Counted from the first letter of the stretch, positions 1 to 9,441 are shown. The stretch: 64,000 bases of DNA from Phycisphaeraceae bacterium (GCA_028282805.1 JANQHD010000054.1:62001-126000), one strand, 5' to 3'. The notes: generated by a model not told the origin, from the letters alone. Numbers and translations: made by a program.

Positions 1-2498
1 CCGAGGCGCCCGCGGAAGCGACCGAGGCCCCCGAGCCGGCGCAGGCCAAGGCGAAAGCCAAGGCCAAGCCGCGCCCCAAGCCCAAGGCCGAACCCGCGCC
101 CGAGCCGGTCGTCGACGCCGCGCCCACCGCGCCCCCGGCCGAAGCGCCGGCCGAGCCGACCGCCGACCGGTTGGACGTGGCCGCCGAAGCGCCGGCGGCA
201 ACCACCGACGACGGCGCCGCCGCGGAGGTCACCGACGAGGCGGACTCGGGCGTGGCGCAGCCGAACGTGCCGACCCGCCCGGACGTGATCAAGCCCGCCG
301 GCCCGCAGCTGGAGAAGCCCAAGCCTTCCGTGCTCAAGGGCCCCAAGCTCATCCGCCAGGAAGCGCCCGATCACCTGCCGGCCCCGCGTCAGCGCCGCCC
401 CGCGCCGCAGCAGGAGGTGCCGCAGGACCAGATGATCCGTTCGCGCGGCCCGCAGCGCGGCCGGGGCGCCGGCGCAGGACCCGTCGACGAAGACCCCAAC
501 AAGCGCCGACGCAGCCGCACCTCGCGCCGCGGGCGCAGCGGCGACGCCGACATGTTCACCGGCGGCCGGCACCGATTCAGCGAACAGGACATCCGCGAGC
601 GCGAGGAACGCCTCAACCGCGCCGGCGGCTTCCTCAAACGCCGACGCCGCGACATGACCCGCCGCGCCGCCGGCGGGCCGCAGACCGAGATGCCCGTCGA
701 CGTCGGCGGCAAGGTCGAGATCGCCGAGCCGTTCACCATCAAGGACCTGTCGGCGACGACCGGCATCAAGGGCGCCGAGATCGTCGGCTTCCTGTTCAAG
801 GAAAAGGGCCTGATGGTCAACATCAACCAGGGCATCAGCGTCGAGCTCGCGCAGGAAGTGTGCCTGGAGTACGACATCGAGCTGGTGGTGAAGGAAGCCC
901 AGTCGGCCGAGCAGAAGGTCGAAAAGCAGATCGACGACCGCCAGCGCACCGACGTGCGCCGCCGCCCGCCGGTCGTGGCCGTGCTCGGTCACGTCGACCA
1001 CGGCAAGACGTCGCTGCTGGACAAGATCCGCCAGGCCGACGTCGCCGCGGGCGAGGCCGGCGGCATCACCCAGCACATCGGCGCCTACCGCGCCACCATC
1101 CCCGGCTCCGACGGCAACGAGCGCACGGTCGTGTTCCTCGACACGCCGGGCCACGAGGCGTTCACCACCATGCGCGCCCGCGGCGCGAACCTGACCGACG
1201 TGGTGGTGCTGGTCGTGGCGGCCGACGACGGCGTGATGCCGCAGACCATCGAGTCGATCAACCACGCCAAGGCGGCCGGCGTGCCGATCGTCATCGCGCT
1301 GAACAAGATCGACGTGCCCCAGGCGACCGACGAGAACATCAACAAGATCTACGGCCAACTCGCCGAGCACGGCCTAAACCCCCTCGAGTGGGGCGGCGAC
1401 ACCGAGATCATCAAGACCTCGGCCGAGACCGGCCAGGGCATCACCGAGATGATCGAGATGCTCGACTACCAGGCCGACCTGCTCGAGCTGACCGCCGACT
1501 ACGGCGGGCGGGCGTACGGCCAGGTGATCGAGGCGGAGCTGAGCGAGGGCCGCGGCCCGGTGGCGCGCGTGCTGCTGCGTGAGGGCCAGCTGGCGATCGG
1601 CGACTTCATCGTGATCGGCCGGGCGTTCGGCCGCGTGCGCGACATGATCGACGACCGCGGCAACAACATCGAAGAGGCCGGCCCGGCGACCCCGCTGGAG
1701 CTCAGCGGCATCGACCAGGTGCCCGACGCCGGCGACAAGTTCTACATCACCGACTCGCTCAAGCAGGCCGAGGAGATCGCCAACGACCGCCGCGACCTCG
1801 AGCGCAAGGCGGAGCTGGCGTCCAAGAGCAAGGTCACGCTCGACAACGTGTTCGAGCAGATGCAGACCGCCGACGTCAAGGAGCTGCGCATCGTGCTCAA
1901 GGCCGACGTGCAGGGCTCGGTCGAGGTGCTCCGCAAGAGCCTCGCGGAGGTCGGCGAAGACAACGAGGAGGTCACCGTCAACGTGCTGCACGCGGCGGTG
2001 GGCGGCATCACCGAGTCCGACGTGCTGCTGGCCGAGGCGTCCGACGCCGTGATCGTCGGCTTCCAGGTCATCGCCTCGCAGCACGCCCGCAGCGAAGCAG
2101 AGAAACGCGACGTCGACATCCGCCTCTACCGCGTGATCTACGACATCGTCGACGACGTGAAGAACGCGCTGGAGGGCATGCTCGCCCCCGAGAAGCGCGA
2201 GGAGGTCATCGGCCACGCCGAGGTCCGCGACGTGTTCCGCGTGTCGAAGGTCGGCATGGTCGCCGGCTGCTACGTCACCGACGGCACCATCGAACGCAAC
2301 GCGATGGTCCGCGTGACCCGCGACGACATCGTCATCGAGCACGACCGCGTGCTCCAGACGCTCAAACGGTTCAAGGACGACGCCAAGGAAGTGCGCTCCG
2401 GCATGGAGTGCGGCATGAGCATCGAGGGCTACGACGACATCCGCGCCGGCGACATCCTCGAATGTTACCGCTCGACGGAGGTGGCGAAGAAACTCTAA
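1..2498 (+). CDS. infB: Translation initiation factor IF-2 (5' end outside window)
   Basis: This GTPase delivers initiator tRNA to the 30S subunit. The frame is open from base 3, so the true start lies upstream and the TTG at 171 is internal. The visible N-terminal part is a long disordered Ala/Pro/Glu/Lys stretch followed by a basic region. An IF2_N-like segment comes next, then the G domain with G1 GHVDHGKT, G3 DTPGHE and G4 NKID, then beta-barrel domains and the C-terminal fMet-tRNA-binding part. The context infB-DUF503-rbfA is the usual nusA-infB-rbfA neighbourhood. The gene ends in TAA at 2496-2498, right before a heptad-repeat spacer. Confidence 0.97.
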   Translation, partial: EAPAEATEAPEPAQAKAKAKAKPRPKPKAEPAPEPVVDAAPTAPPAEAPAEPTADRLDVAAEAPAATTDDGAAAEVTDEADSGVAQPNVPTRPDVIKPAGPQLEKPKPSVLKGPKLIRQEAPDHLPAPRQRRPAPQQEVPQDQMIRSRGPQRGRGAGAGPVDEDPNKRRRSRTSRRGRSGDADMFTGGRHRFSEQDIREREERLNRAGGFLKRRRRDMTRRAAGGPQTEMPVDVGGKVEIAEPFTIKDLSATTGIKGAEIVGFLFKEKGLMVNINQGISVELAQEVCLEYDIELVVKEAQSAEQKVEKQIDDRQRTDVRRRPPVVAVLGHVDHGKTSLLDKIRQADVAAGEAGGITQHIGAYRATIPGSDGNERTVVFLDTPGHEAFTTMRARGANLTDVVVLVVAADDGVMPQTIESINHAKAAGVPIVIALNKIDVPQATDENINKIYGQLAEHGLNPLEWGGDTEIIKTSAETGQGITEMIEMLDYQADLLELTADYGGRAYGQVIEAELSEGRGPVARVLLREGQLAIGDFIVIGRAFGRVRDMIDDRGNNIEEAGPATPLELSGIDQVPDAGDKFYITDSLKQAEEIANDRRDLERKAELASKSKVTLDNVFEQMQTADVKELRIVLKADVQGSVEVLRKSLAEVGEDNEEVTVNVLHAAVGGITESDVLLAEASDAVIVGFQVIASQHARSEAEKRDVDIRLYRVIYDIVDDVKNALEGMLAPEKREEVIGHAEVRDVFRVSKVGMVAGCYVTDGTIERNAMVRVTRDDIVIEHDRVLQTLKRFKDDAKEVRSGMECGMSIEGYDDIRAGDILECYRSTEVAKKL

Positions 2499-2499
2499 C

Positions 2500-2562
2500 G
2501 AATGTGGATTGCGGGATGTGGAGTGATCACTCCAAAATCCGCACTCCGAACTCCGAACTCGA
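2500..2562. repeat. Heptad fold-back repeat A (infB/DUF503 spacer)
   Basis: Nine consecutive 7-base units fill the whole spacer: GAATGTG, GATTGCG, GGATGTG, GAGTGAT, then CACTCCA, AAATCCG, CACTCCG, AACTCCG, AACTCGA. The second half is roughly the reverse complement of the first. The switch point is a perfect 14-base palindrome, GGAGTGATCACTCC, at 2520-2533. The tract runs from just after the infB stop to one base before the ATG of the next gene. No T-run follows it, so it is not a standard terminator. Confidence 0.8.
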
Positions 2563-2563
2563 G

Positions 2564-2854
2564 ATGATCGTCGGCATCCTCCAGGTCGAACTGCACATCG
2601 GCGACGCGGCGTCGTTGAAAGACAAGCGCCGGGTCGTCGCGAGCCTGAAGGATCGGCTCCACCGCGAGCACCAGGTCGCCGTCGCCGAGGTCGACAAGCA
2701 GGACGCCCACCGGTCCGCCGTGCTCGGCGTCGCCGCGGTCTCGAACTCCGCCCGGCACGTCCAGGGCCTGCTGGACCGCATCGTCGAGCAGCTGAGGGCC
2801 AACCCGAAGATCGTGCTGACCGACCACGCGATCGAAGTGTTGAAAGGGCATTGA
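2564..2854 (+). CDS. DUF503 (YlxP-like) protein
   Basis: A 96-residue protein opening MIVGILQVELHIGDAASLKD and containing the DUF503 core KDKRRVVASLKDRL. Family members are small ferredoxin-like proteins encoded next to infB and rbfA in many bacteria (YlxP in Bacillus). They have been linked loosely to ribosome maturation, but no biochemical role is firmly established. The ATG at 2564 matches the family N-terminus; the frame is open further upstream, but that part would overlap infB. The spacers on both sides are heptad repeats, so no ordinary Shine-Dalgarno sequence precedes this gene or rbfA. Confidence 0.9.
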   Translation: MIVGILQVELHIGDAASLKDKRRVVASLKDRLHREHQVAVAEVDKQDAHRSAVLGVAAVSNSARHVQGLLDRIVEQLRANPKIVLTDHAIEVLKGH

Positions 2855-2859
2855 ACAAT

Positions 2860-2928
2860 CTGCGATGTCCGATCTTCGATCTGCGATCGAAAAGATCGGA
2901 CATCGCACATTGAAGATCGAAGATAGAA
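2860..2928. repeat. Heptad fold-back repeat B (DUF503/rbfA spacer)
   Basis: The spacer reads as 7-base units: CTGCGAT, GTCCGAT, CTTCGAT, CTGCGAT, CGAAAAG, ATCGGAC, ATCGCAC, ATTGAAG, ATCGAAG. Four NNNCGAT units are followed by units of the reverse-complement type ATCGNNN. Bases 2856-2876 and 2892-2912 form a 21-bp stem with one mismatch and a 15-base loop. The last bases abut the rbfA ATG, so the ribosome-binding region lies within the repeat. There is no U-tract. Confidence 0.85.
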
Positions 2929-3339
2929 ATGTCGCATCGCACCGAACAGCTCGAATCCACGCTCCAGCGGGCGATCGGACAGGTCCTCGCCGCGGGGCTG
3001 GCCGACCCGCGCTGCAAGGGCATGATCTCGGTGACGGGCGTGTCGGTGGCCGCCGACCGGCGCAACGCGACGGTGAAGGTCTCGATCCTGCCGGAGTCCG
3101 CGGCGCCGGCGACCATGGCGGCGCTGCGGCACGCCACCGGCTACGTGCAGCACGAGGCGGGTGAGCGCATCCGCGTCCGCCGCATGCCCGAGCTGCGGTT
3201 CGAGCTCGACGAATCTTTGAAGAAACAAGCCGACGTGCTCGGCGCCATCCACGACGCGATGGCCGCCACCGGCACGCCGGAACCCGACGACGGCGAAGGG
3301 GAACAGCCAACCGGTTCCAGTGGGGATACGAACCCGTGA
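2929..3339 (+). CDS. rbfA: Ribosome-binding factor A
   Basis: RbfA binds the 30S subunit and assists 16S rRNA 5'-end maturation and cold adaptation. The 136-residue product has the single KH-like domain, with DPRCKGMISVTGVSVAADRR in the first half and an RMPELRFELDES motif near the end, as in the family. The C-terminal tail (about 25 residues) is acidic and probably disordered. Its TGA overlaps the GTG start of the next gene (GTGA, 3336-3339), which suggests translational coupling. Confidence 0.96.
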   Translation: MSHRTEQLESTLQRAIGQVLAAGLADPRCKGMISVTGVSVAADRRNATVKVSILPESAAPATMAALRHATGYVQHEAGERIRVRRMPELRFELDESLKKQADVLGAIHDAMAATGTPEPDDGEGEQPTGSSGDTNP

Positions 3340-4067
3340 AAAACGCGACCGAACACGCCAAGAAACTGCGCTCTTTGCTCCGCCGGACCAAGGCCGCGCC
3401 CGAGCCCACCGCCCAGCCGCAGGAACTGCTGGACCTGATGGTCTATGCCTTCCTGTTGTGGGAGACCACGACCCGCCAGGCCGACGCGGCCTACAACCGC
3501 CTCATGCGCCAGGTCGTCGACCTCAACGACCTGCGCGTGACCGACCCCGACGACCTGATGCTGATGGTCGGCGAACGTTACTCGATGCTCGAGCAACGCA
3601 TCGACCACCTCCGCCGGGCGCTGCACGCGGTCTACCTCTCCGAGCACGCGATGTCGCTCGAACGCATCAACGCCCTGGGCAAACGCGAGTCGCGCGCCTT
3701 CATCGAAGGCCTCGACGGCATGGTGCCCTTCGTCTCCGCCTACCTGCTGTTGCACGGCCTGGGCGCGCACGCGATGCCCGTCGACGAAACGCTGCACGCC
3801 AAGCTCGTCCGCGAGGGCGCCGTGCACGAGGACGCGACCATCGAAGACGCGCAGGGCTTCCTCGAGCACCAGGTCAAGGCCGCCGACGGGCCGAAGGTCG
3901 CCCTGCAGCTGCGCACCATCGGCGAGACCGGCGGCTCGCGCCCCGCCAAGAAGGCCGCCCCGGCGAAGAAGACGACCAAAAAGACCACAAAGAAGAAGAC
4001 GGCGAAGAAGACCGCCAAGAAAACCACGAAGAAGAAGACATCGAAGAAGACCACCAAACGCCGCTGA
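3336..4067 (+). CDS. HhH-GPD (endonuclease III)-like protein with histone-H1-like lysine tail
   Basis: A 243-residue protein with a GTG start coupled to the rbfA stop. Residues about 30-200 resemble the DNA-glycosylase fold of endonuclease III. The segment GLDGMVPFVSAYLLLHGLG fits its helix-hairpin-helix, and MPVDETLHAKLVREGAV fits the following VDTHV region with the conserved Asp. The catalytic Lys expected inside the hairpin is absent and no iron-sulfur cysteine cluster is seen. Residues about 205-243 form a tail of KKT/KKA repeats, like histone H1 or bacterial HU-like tails. A non-catalytic DNA-binding role is inferred from remote similarity only. Confidence 0.6.
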   Translation: MKNATEHAKKLRSLLRRTKAAPEPTAQPQELLDLMVYAFLLWETTTRQADAAYNRLMRQVVDLNDLRVTDPDDLMLMVGERYSMLEQRIDHLRRALHAVYLSEHAMSLERINALGKRESRAFIEGLDGMVPFVSAYLLLHGLGAHAMPVDETLHAKLVREGAVHEDATIEDAQGFLEHQVKAADGPKVALQLRTIGETGGSRPAKKAAPAKKTTKKTTKKKTAKKTAKKTTKKKTSKKTTKRR

Positions 4068-4100
4068 GCACGCGTTCGCGGCGCACCGAAGACGACCACC

Positions 4101-4988
4101 ATGATCAAGCGCAGCAAGGACGAAATCCTCCGTATCGGCTTGCCCAAAGGCTCGCTACAGAGCAGCACCGTGGACCTGTTTGCCAAGGCCGGCTACCACG
4201 TCCGCGTGCCCGACCGCAGCTACTTCCCCGAGATCGACGACCCGACGCTGTCGTGCGTCATGTTCCGCGCCCAAGAGATGAGCCGCTACGTCGAGGACGG
4301 CGTGGTCGACTTGGGCATCACCGGGTACGACTGGGTCATCGAGAACGGCTCGGACGTGCACGAGGTGTGCGAGCTGGTCTACTCGAAGGCGACCAGCCGG
4401 CCGGCGCGTTGGATTTTGGCCGTGCCGAATGAGTCGAACGTCACCAAGCCCGAAGAGCTGGCGGGCGGCATCGTCGCCTCGGAGCTGGTCAACACCACCC
4501 GCAAGTATTTCGACGACAAAGGTATCGACGTGAAGGTCGAGTTCAGCTGGGGCGCGACCGAGGTCAAGGCCCGCCTGCTCGACGCGATCGTCGACGTGAC
4601 CGAGACCGGCTCGTCGCTCAAGGCCAACAACCTGCGCGTGATCGACGAGATTTTGTCGTCGACGACGCGGCTGATCGCCAACAACGAAGCGTGGAAAGAC
4701 CCCCAGAAGCGGGATAAGATCGAATCGTTGGCGTTGCTGCTGCGTGGCGCGATCAACGCGCGACGGAAGGTCGGCCTGAAGATGAACGTGCCGCGCGACA
4801 AGATGGACGCCATCGTCGGCTTGCTGCCGTCGGAGAAGAGCCCGACCATCAATAACCTCGCGGACGAACAATGGGTGGCCGTGGAAGTCATCGTCGAAGA
4901 GCAGACCGAGCGCGAACTCGTGCCGCAGCTGCACCGCGCGGGGGCGACCGGCATCATCAGTTACCCGCTGAACAAGGTGATCCCCTGA
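4101..4988 (+). CDS. hisG: ATP phosphoribosyltransferase, long form
   Basis: Catalyses the first step of histidine synthesis, joining ATP and PRPP. The 295-residue length and a C-terminal ACT-like regulatory domain (about residues 215-295, ending GIISYPLNKVIP) mark the long, hexameric, histidine-inhibited HisG-L form, which does not need HisZ. The PRPP-binding area is visible as DVTETGSSLKANNL. The N-terminal catalytic part has RIGLPKGSLQ and DLGITGYDWV. No other his gene is nearby. The TGA stop overlaps the probable start of the following lipoprotein gene. Confidence 0.96.
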   Translation: MIKRSKDEILRIGLPKGSLQSSTVDLFAKAGYHVRVPDRSYFPEIDDPTLSCVMFRAQEMSRYVEDGVVDLGITGYDWVIENGSDVHEVCELVYSKATSRPARWILAVPNESNVTKPEELAGGIVASELVNTTRKYFDDKGIDVKVEFSWGATEVKARLLDAIVDVTETGSSLKANNLRVIDEILSSTTRLIANNEAWKDPQKRDKIESLALLLRGAINARRKVGLKMNVPRDKMDAIVGLLPSEKSPTINNLADEQWVAVEVIVEEQTERELVPQLHRAGATGIISYPLNKVIP

Positions 4989-7900
4989 GCCGCGCGCCCG
5001 GCCAAAGCGTTTTCGGCCGAGCGTGGCGCGGCGTGACGCTCGCCGTATTGGTCGGCGTGCTCGGCGCTTGCGCCGCCGCCGAACGCGAGGGCGGCGACGC
5101 GATCGTACACAAACCATTGATCGGCCCGCGCGACGCGGTGCGGCAGGACCTGTTGCCACCCGCGAGCCTGGCCGGCGCGAAGCTGGAGCTTTGGGACGAA
5201 GAACAGCTCGCCCGCGCCGACCTGCCCAAGGGCGAGGCGGTGGCGCAGCTGCCGGTGCCCGGCTACTTGGCCGAGGGGATCGAGTTTGTAAAACAGAACC
5301 CGCCCGACCCGCCCGACCCGCCCGACCCGCTCGACCAGCCGACCGGCGCGGCGGTGAAGCACTACCTCGCCGGGCGTGACGCGTTCCACCGGGGCCGGCG
5401 CGACGAGGCGGTCGAGCAGCTCACGCTCGCCCTCGAACACGACCCGCGATCGGCGCACACCCTGGCGTTGATGGGGCGGGTGCGGTTCAATCCGGCGAAT
5501 ACCGACCGGGCACGCGGGCTGTTCGAACGCGCGTTGCGCATCGACCCCGACCAGCCCGACGCGCTGTTTTACAACGGCCAGATCGCTTACCGGGAACAAC
5601 ATTACCAAGAGGCCGCGGTGTTGCTGGATCGGTTGGCGAACCTCGAAGGCCGGCCGGTCGATGCGGGGCTGAGGTACATGGGCTCGTACTACGTGGGCCT
5701 GGCGATGGCCCGGCAGGGGTACGACCGCGCGGCGGTCGAGCACCTGTCGGTTTACCTGCAAGAGCCCGAGCGCTTCACCGGCAACACGCGGATGGTGCGG
5801 CAGGTCGCGGCGATCGGCCGTCAACGCGGCGCGGTGCAGCTGCAAACGGGCGACATGCTGCTGCGGCTCGGCCGCGTGCGGCAGGCGTTGGCGTATTACG
5901 GGCAGGCCGAGCAAACCGAACGCCTGCGCCCGGAGCTGGTTAACCGTCGGCGGGTGTACGCGGCGCTGCTGCTGGGGCGCAGCGAAGACGCCGAGCGGGC
6001 CGTGTTGAACGAACTGCTCCGCGAGAAGGCGGACCACAAGTCGCTGCCGCTGGTCGGTTACGTGCGTCGGCACACGGACGACGCCCACCGCTTTGCGGCG
6101 AAGCTGCGCGACGCTTATGAGACACACGATCGGCGTGCGCTGCTGGCGAGCGCCGCGATGGCGGCGATGGACAGCGACGCCTCGGCCGACGCGTTTTTAG
6201 TCGACGTGATCGCCGCGGACCCGTCGCGGGTCGACGTGTTCGAATCGTGGCGGCAGCGGGTGGGCGACGGCGACCCGGCGCGCGTGCTGGCGGCGACGTT
6301 GAGCCTGGTCGAACGCGTGCCCGGCGAGGCGCGTGCGATCGTCGGCGTGCTGCTCGATAACCGGGGCGATGTGCAAGCCTTGTTAAACACGATCGCCACG
6401 CTCGACGAAGCGTCGCGCGACAAGGCGTCGACGTTGTACGTGCGCGGCATGTGCCAGGCTTACTTGGGCGAGCTGGATCGGGCCGAAGCTTCGCTCGACG
6501 CCGTGCTCGACCGCGACCCGGATTATGCGCCTGCGCTGCTGGCGATCGTGGACCTGGCGGTGCGAAGGGGCGAGCACGACAAGGCGTTGGCGATCATCCG
6601 TTCACACAGCACCGACGAAATGCCGCGCCTCAAGCTCTACCACGTGGTGGTGTTGCAGCAGAAGGCGACCCTTGCGTTGCGCACGGGCCAGGCCGACCAG
6701 GCGCTCGCGGTGCGGCGGCAAGCGATGGGCATGGTCGACGAGTTGATCGCCGCCGACCCGGAACAGGGCGAGTACCGCATGGCCAAGGCCGGGTTGCTCC
6801 GGGGCGCGAAGGACTTCGCGGGCGCCGAGCGTGAGTTGCTGGCGATACTGAACCGCGATTCGAAGTACGAGCCGGCTTACGAGCTGCTGTTCACCGTGTA
6901 CGAGAAGGACCTTGCCGACCGGGATAAGTTCGCGCAACTGTTGGGTCGGGCGCGGCGGTCGGCGCCGAACGCGCGCATCACGCGGCTACGGGTCGCGCAG
7001 GTGCACCGCTACCGCAGCGAGTTCAGCGAGGCCGAGAGCCTGTACCGCTTGCTGTTGCGCGACAACTCACGCGACGGGGCGGCCCTGCGTGACATGGTGC
7101 TGCTGTACCAGCAGCAGCAGCGCATGGGCGATGCGCAGGCGTTTTTGGTTGAGCTGCTCGAGCGTGAGCCCGACAACGCGCCCGCGGTCGAGCTGCTCCG
7201 CCAGGTGGCCAAGCAGACCGGCGACACCGACGCCTACTACGCGCGGTACGAGGCGTACTTGGGCTTCGTCCGCAACGACATCGACAAGCACCGCAGGCTG
7301 GCGCAGCTCTACGCGGAGTGGGGCAAGACGGACCTTCAGGTCGCGGCCCTCGAAGCGGCGCTGGCGATCGACGCGACCAACGCCGAATCGATCTACCTGC
7401 AACTCGCGCTGGCGCACCACCAGGCCGAGCGCTTCGACGAGGCGCTGGCCGCGACCGACCAGGCGATCGCGCTCAAGCCGAAGGACGTCGTGGGTTACGC
7501 CACGAAGGCTTACCTGCTGATGCAGCAGGAGCGCGGCGACGACGCGGTGGCGCTGCTCGACGACGCGATCCGCGCGGGCACCGCCAACCGCCTGGAGCTG
7601 CGCGAGGTGTTGGCCGACGTGCATTTCAAGCTCGGCCGGCTCGACGAAGCGCTGGCGGAGCTCGAGCGTGTGATCGCCGGCTCGCCCAAACGCAAGGTGG
7701 CGTTGCGCTACCGCCAGGCGAACTACGCGTACGGCGACCCGCCGCGTGCCGAGGGTTACTTGAAACAGGTGCTCGCGCTCGACCCGGATCACGTGGGCGC
7801 GAACAACGACCTGGCGTACGCGTGGGCCGAGGAGGACCGCAACCTGGCGAAGGCCGAGCAGATGGCGCGGAAGGCCGTCAGCGCCGAGCCGACGCGCCCG

Positions 7901-8266
7901 GCGTACATCGATTCGCTGGGCTGGGTGCTGTACAAGCGGGGCCGGTTCGTGCGGGCCGCGGCGTTGTTGCAAAAGGCGTACGAGCTGCCCGACGGCAAGG
8001 ACGCGGTGATCATCGATCACTACGGCGATGCGCTGTGGCGTGCGGGCATGCAGGCCCAGGCCGAGGCACGTTGGCGCGAGGCGCTGGCCACGTTCGACCA
8101 GCGCACGACCGACCAACCCCTGCTCGCCGATGAGCAGACGCTGCGCCGCGCCCTCGAGGCCAAGCTCGAAGCGGTCGAGGCCGGCCGCCAGCCGCCCATC
8201 GCCACCGTGCCGACGGCGGTCGAGGAAGACGAGCCGCCCGACCCGCCGCTGCCGGGCGTGCAGTAA
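4985..8266 (+). CDS. Large tetratricopeptide-repeat lipoprotein
   Basis: About 1093 residues made mostly of TPR repeats, so a scaffold for protein-protein contacts, probably at the cell envelope. A hydrophobic N-terminal segment ends in LGAC, a lipobox. No ATG fits. A CTG at 4985 overlapping the hisG stop (CTGA) gives a normal lipoprotein signal of about 28 residues with two arginines. The alternative GTG at 5033 would leave only about 12 uncharged residues before the Cys. Residues about 100-115 carry a Pro-Pro-Asp repeat encoded by direct DNA repeats at 5309-5333. Typical TPR motifs such as ALEHDPRSAHTLALMGRVRF recur to the end. Substrate and partner are unknown. Confidence 0.85.
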   Translation: MSRAPGQSVFGRAWRGVTLAVLVGVLGACAAAEREGGDAIVHKPLIGPRDAVRQDLLPPASLAGAKLELWDEEQLARADLPKGEAVAQLPVPGYLAEGIEFVKQNPPDPPDPPDPLDQPTGAAVKHYLAGRDAFHRGRRDEAVEQLTLALEHDPRSAHTLALMGRVRFNPANTDRARGLFERALRIDPDQPDALFYNGQIAYREQHYQEAAVLLDRLANLEGRPVDAGLRYMGSYYVGLAMARQGYDRAAVEHLSVYLQEPERFTGNTRMVRQVAAIGRQRGAVQLQTGDMLLRLGRVRQALAYYGQAEQTERLRPELVNRRRVYAALLLGRSEDAERAVLNELLREKADHKSLPLVGYVRRHTDDAHRFAAKLRDAYETHDRRALLASAAMAAMDSDASADAFLVDVIAADPSRVDVFESWRQRVGDGDPARVLAATLSLVERVPGEARAIVGVLLDNRGDVQALLNTIATLDEASRDKASTLYVRGMCQAYLGELDRAEASLDAVLDRDPDYAPALLAIVDLAVRRGEHDKALAIIRSHSTDEMPRLKLYHVVVLQQKATLALRTGQADQALAVRRQAMGMVDELIAADPEQGEYRMAKAGLLRGAKDFAGAERELLAILNRDSKYEPAYELLFTVYEKDLADRDKFAQLLGRARRSAPNARITRLRVAQVHRYRSEFSEAESLYRLLLRDNSRDGAALRDMVLLYQQQQRMGDAQAFLVELLEREPDNAPAVELLRQVAKQTGDTDAYYARYEAYLGFVRNDIDKHRRLAQLYAEWGKTDLQVAALEAALAIDATNAESIYLQLALAHHQAERFDEALAATDQAIALKPKDVVGYATKAYLLMQQERGDDAVALLDDAIRAGTANRLELREVLADVHFKLGRLDEALAELERVIAGSPKRKVALRYRQANYAYGDPPRAEGYLKQVLALDPDHVGANNDLAYAWAEEDRNLAKAEQMARKAVSAEPTRPAYIDSLGWVLYKRGRFVRAAALLQKAYELPDGKDAVIIDHYGDALWRAGMQAQAEARWREALATFDQRTTDQPLLADEQTLRRALEAKLEAVEAGRQPPIATVPTAVEEDEPPDPPLPGVQ

Positions 8267-8344
8267 GCTCATATCCATTACAATCAACACCCCGCACGAC
8301 GCCAAACCCGGGCGCGCGTGGTTTTAAGGAACACGGAGGATCAC

Positions 8345-9097
8345 ATGGCCGGTCACAGCAAGTGGGCGAACATCAAGCACCGCAAAGCCCGTCAGGACGC
8401 CAAGCGCGGCAACGCCTGGAGCAAGTGTTCCAAGGCGATCATCGTCGCCGCCAAGAACGGCGGCGGCGACCCGGAGATGAACCTCACCCTTCGCTACGCC
8501 ATCGAAGAGGCCAAGGCCGCCAACATGCCCAAGGACACGATCGCCAAGGCGATCAAGAAGGGCACCGGCGAGCTCGAGGGCGAGAGCTACGAAGAGGCGA
8601 CCTACGAGGGCTACGGGCCCAACGGCGTGGCGGTGTTCGTCGAGTGCTTGACCGACAACCGCTCACGCACCGCGCCCGACGTGCGCCACATCTTCTCCAA
8701 GCACGGCGGGAACCTCGGCACCGACGGCTCGGTCGCGTTCGTGTTCGATTCGAAGGGTCTGATCACGATCAAGAAGGACGCGGCCGACGAAGAGAAGATC
8801 ATGGAGGTCGCGCTCGAGGCCGGCGCCGACGACGTGACCGACGAGGGCGACTGCTGGCAGGTGCTCACCGCGCCCGGCGACTTCCACGCCGTGAAGACCG
8901 CGATCGACGCCGCGGGCCTGGCCACCGAGGTCGCCGAGCTGACCATGATCGCCAACAACACCGTCGCCTGCGCGGGCGCCGATGCGCAGAAGGTGTTTAA
9001 CCTGATCGAGGCGTTGGAGGAATGCGACGACGTGCAGAAGGTGCACACCAACGCCGACATCCCCGAGGAAGAACTCAACGCGCTCGCCGGCGGCTAG
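8345..9097 (+). CDS. YebC/PmpR family protein
   Basis: A 250-residue member of the YebC/PmpR/TACO1 family, starting with the signature MAGHSKWANIKHRKARQDAK. Family members act either as transcription regulators (PmpR) or as translation factors that relieve polyproline stalling. Both roles are reported, and the sequence alone does not separate them. The start at 8345 has a good ribosome site (GGAGG, 8336-8340). A TACAAT hexamer about 60 bases upstream may be its promoter. Confidence 0.95.
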   Translation: MAGHSKWANIKHRKARQDAKRGNAWSKCSKAIIVAAKNGGGDPEMNLTLRYAIEEAKAANMPKDTIAKAIKKGTGELEGESYEEATYEGYGPNGVAVFVECLTDNRSRTAPDVRHIFSKHGGNLGTDGSVAFVFDSKGLITIKKDAADEEKIMEVALEAGADDVTDEGDCWQVLTAPGDFHAVKTAIDAAGLATEVAELTMIANNTVACAGADAQKVFNLIEALEECDDVQKVHTNADIPEEELNALAGG

Positions 9098-9148
9098 CCG
9101 GCGGCATACCTGCCGCCGGTCCGGGACCGGCACCAAGTATGGTGCCGG
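9098..9148. repeat. Two tandem hairpins after yebC
   Basis: Two perfect 9-bp stems follow the yebC stop codon directly: CCGGCGGCA/TGCCGCCGG (9098-9106 and 9111-9119, loop TACC) and CCGGCACCA/TGGTGCCGG (9127-9135 and 9140-9148, loop AGTA). Neither is followed by a T-run on either strand. They separate two convergent genes, so they may slow RNA decay or help end transcription, or they may be REP-like repeats. Confidence 0.6.
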
Positions 9149-9181
9149 CTAACCTCATCGGGGCGGGGCGATCGGTGAGGT

Positions 9182-9334
9182 TCACAGCACCCGCATGATC
9201 ACCGCGATCATCGCGAACACCATGGCCACGCTGCCCATGAGCACGCCGTACACGACCAGGAACGCGAACCAGGGCGGCACGTCTTCGATCCACTCGCCGT
9301 CTTCGTAGTGTGGGTTGTGGTGGAACAGGCCCAT
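9182..9334 (-). CDS. Small membrane protein, 50 residues
   Basis: A short frame from ATG (9334) to TGA (9182). The product opens with a charged, aromatic stretch (MGLFHHNPHYEDGEWIEDV) and then has one hydrophobic segment from about residue 21 to the end (PWFAFLVVYGVLMGSVAM...). This predicts a single-pass membrane peptide with a cytosolic N-terminus rich in His and acidic residues. It fills an otherwise empty gap between yebC and the next gene. No family recognised. It is supported only by composition and by fit to the gap. Confidence 0.55.
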   Translation of the reverse strand: MGLFHHNPHYEDGEWIEDVPPWFAFLVVYGVLMGSVAMVFAMIAVIMRVL

Positions 9335-9441
9335 ACCACATTATCCCGCCGCGCACGGGCCGATCGCGGGGAAAAACGTGATTATGCCGGTTTCGGTTCG
9401 TTCGTCGGGGGCCTTGCCGATCGGGGCGCTGCGCACGCCGA

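Noticed and set aside
171-173. TTG as start of IF-2
   Set aside because: The frame is open to the window edge with the same Ala/Pro/Lys composition, so the gene simply begins upstream.
5300-5340. The Pro-Pro-Asp DNA repeat as a separate intergenic repeat
   Set aside because: It is in frame within the TPR lipoprotein and encodes a plausible Pro-rich linker.
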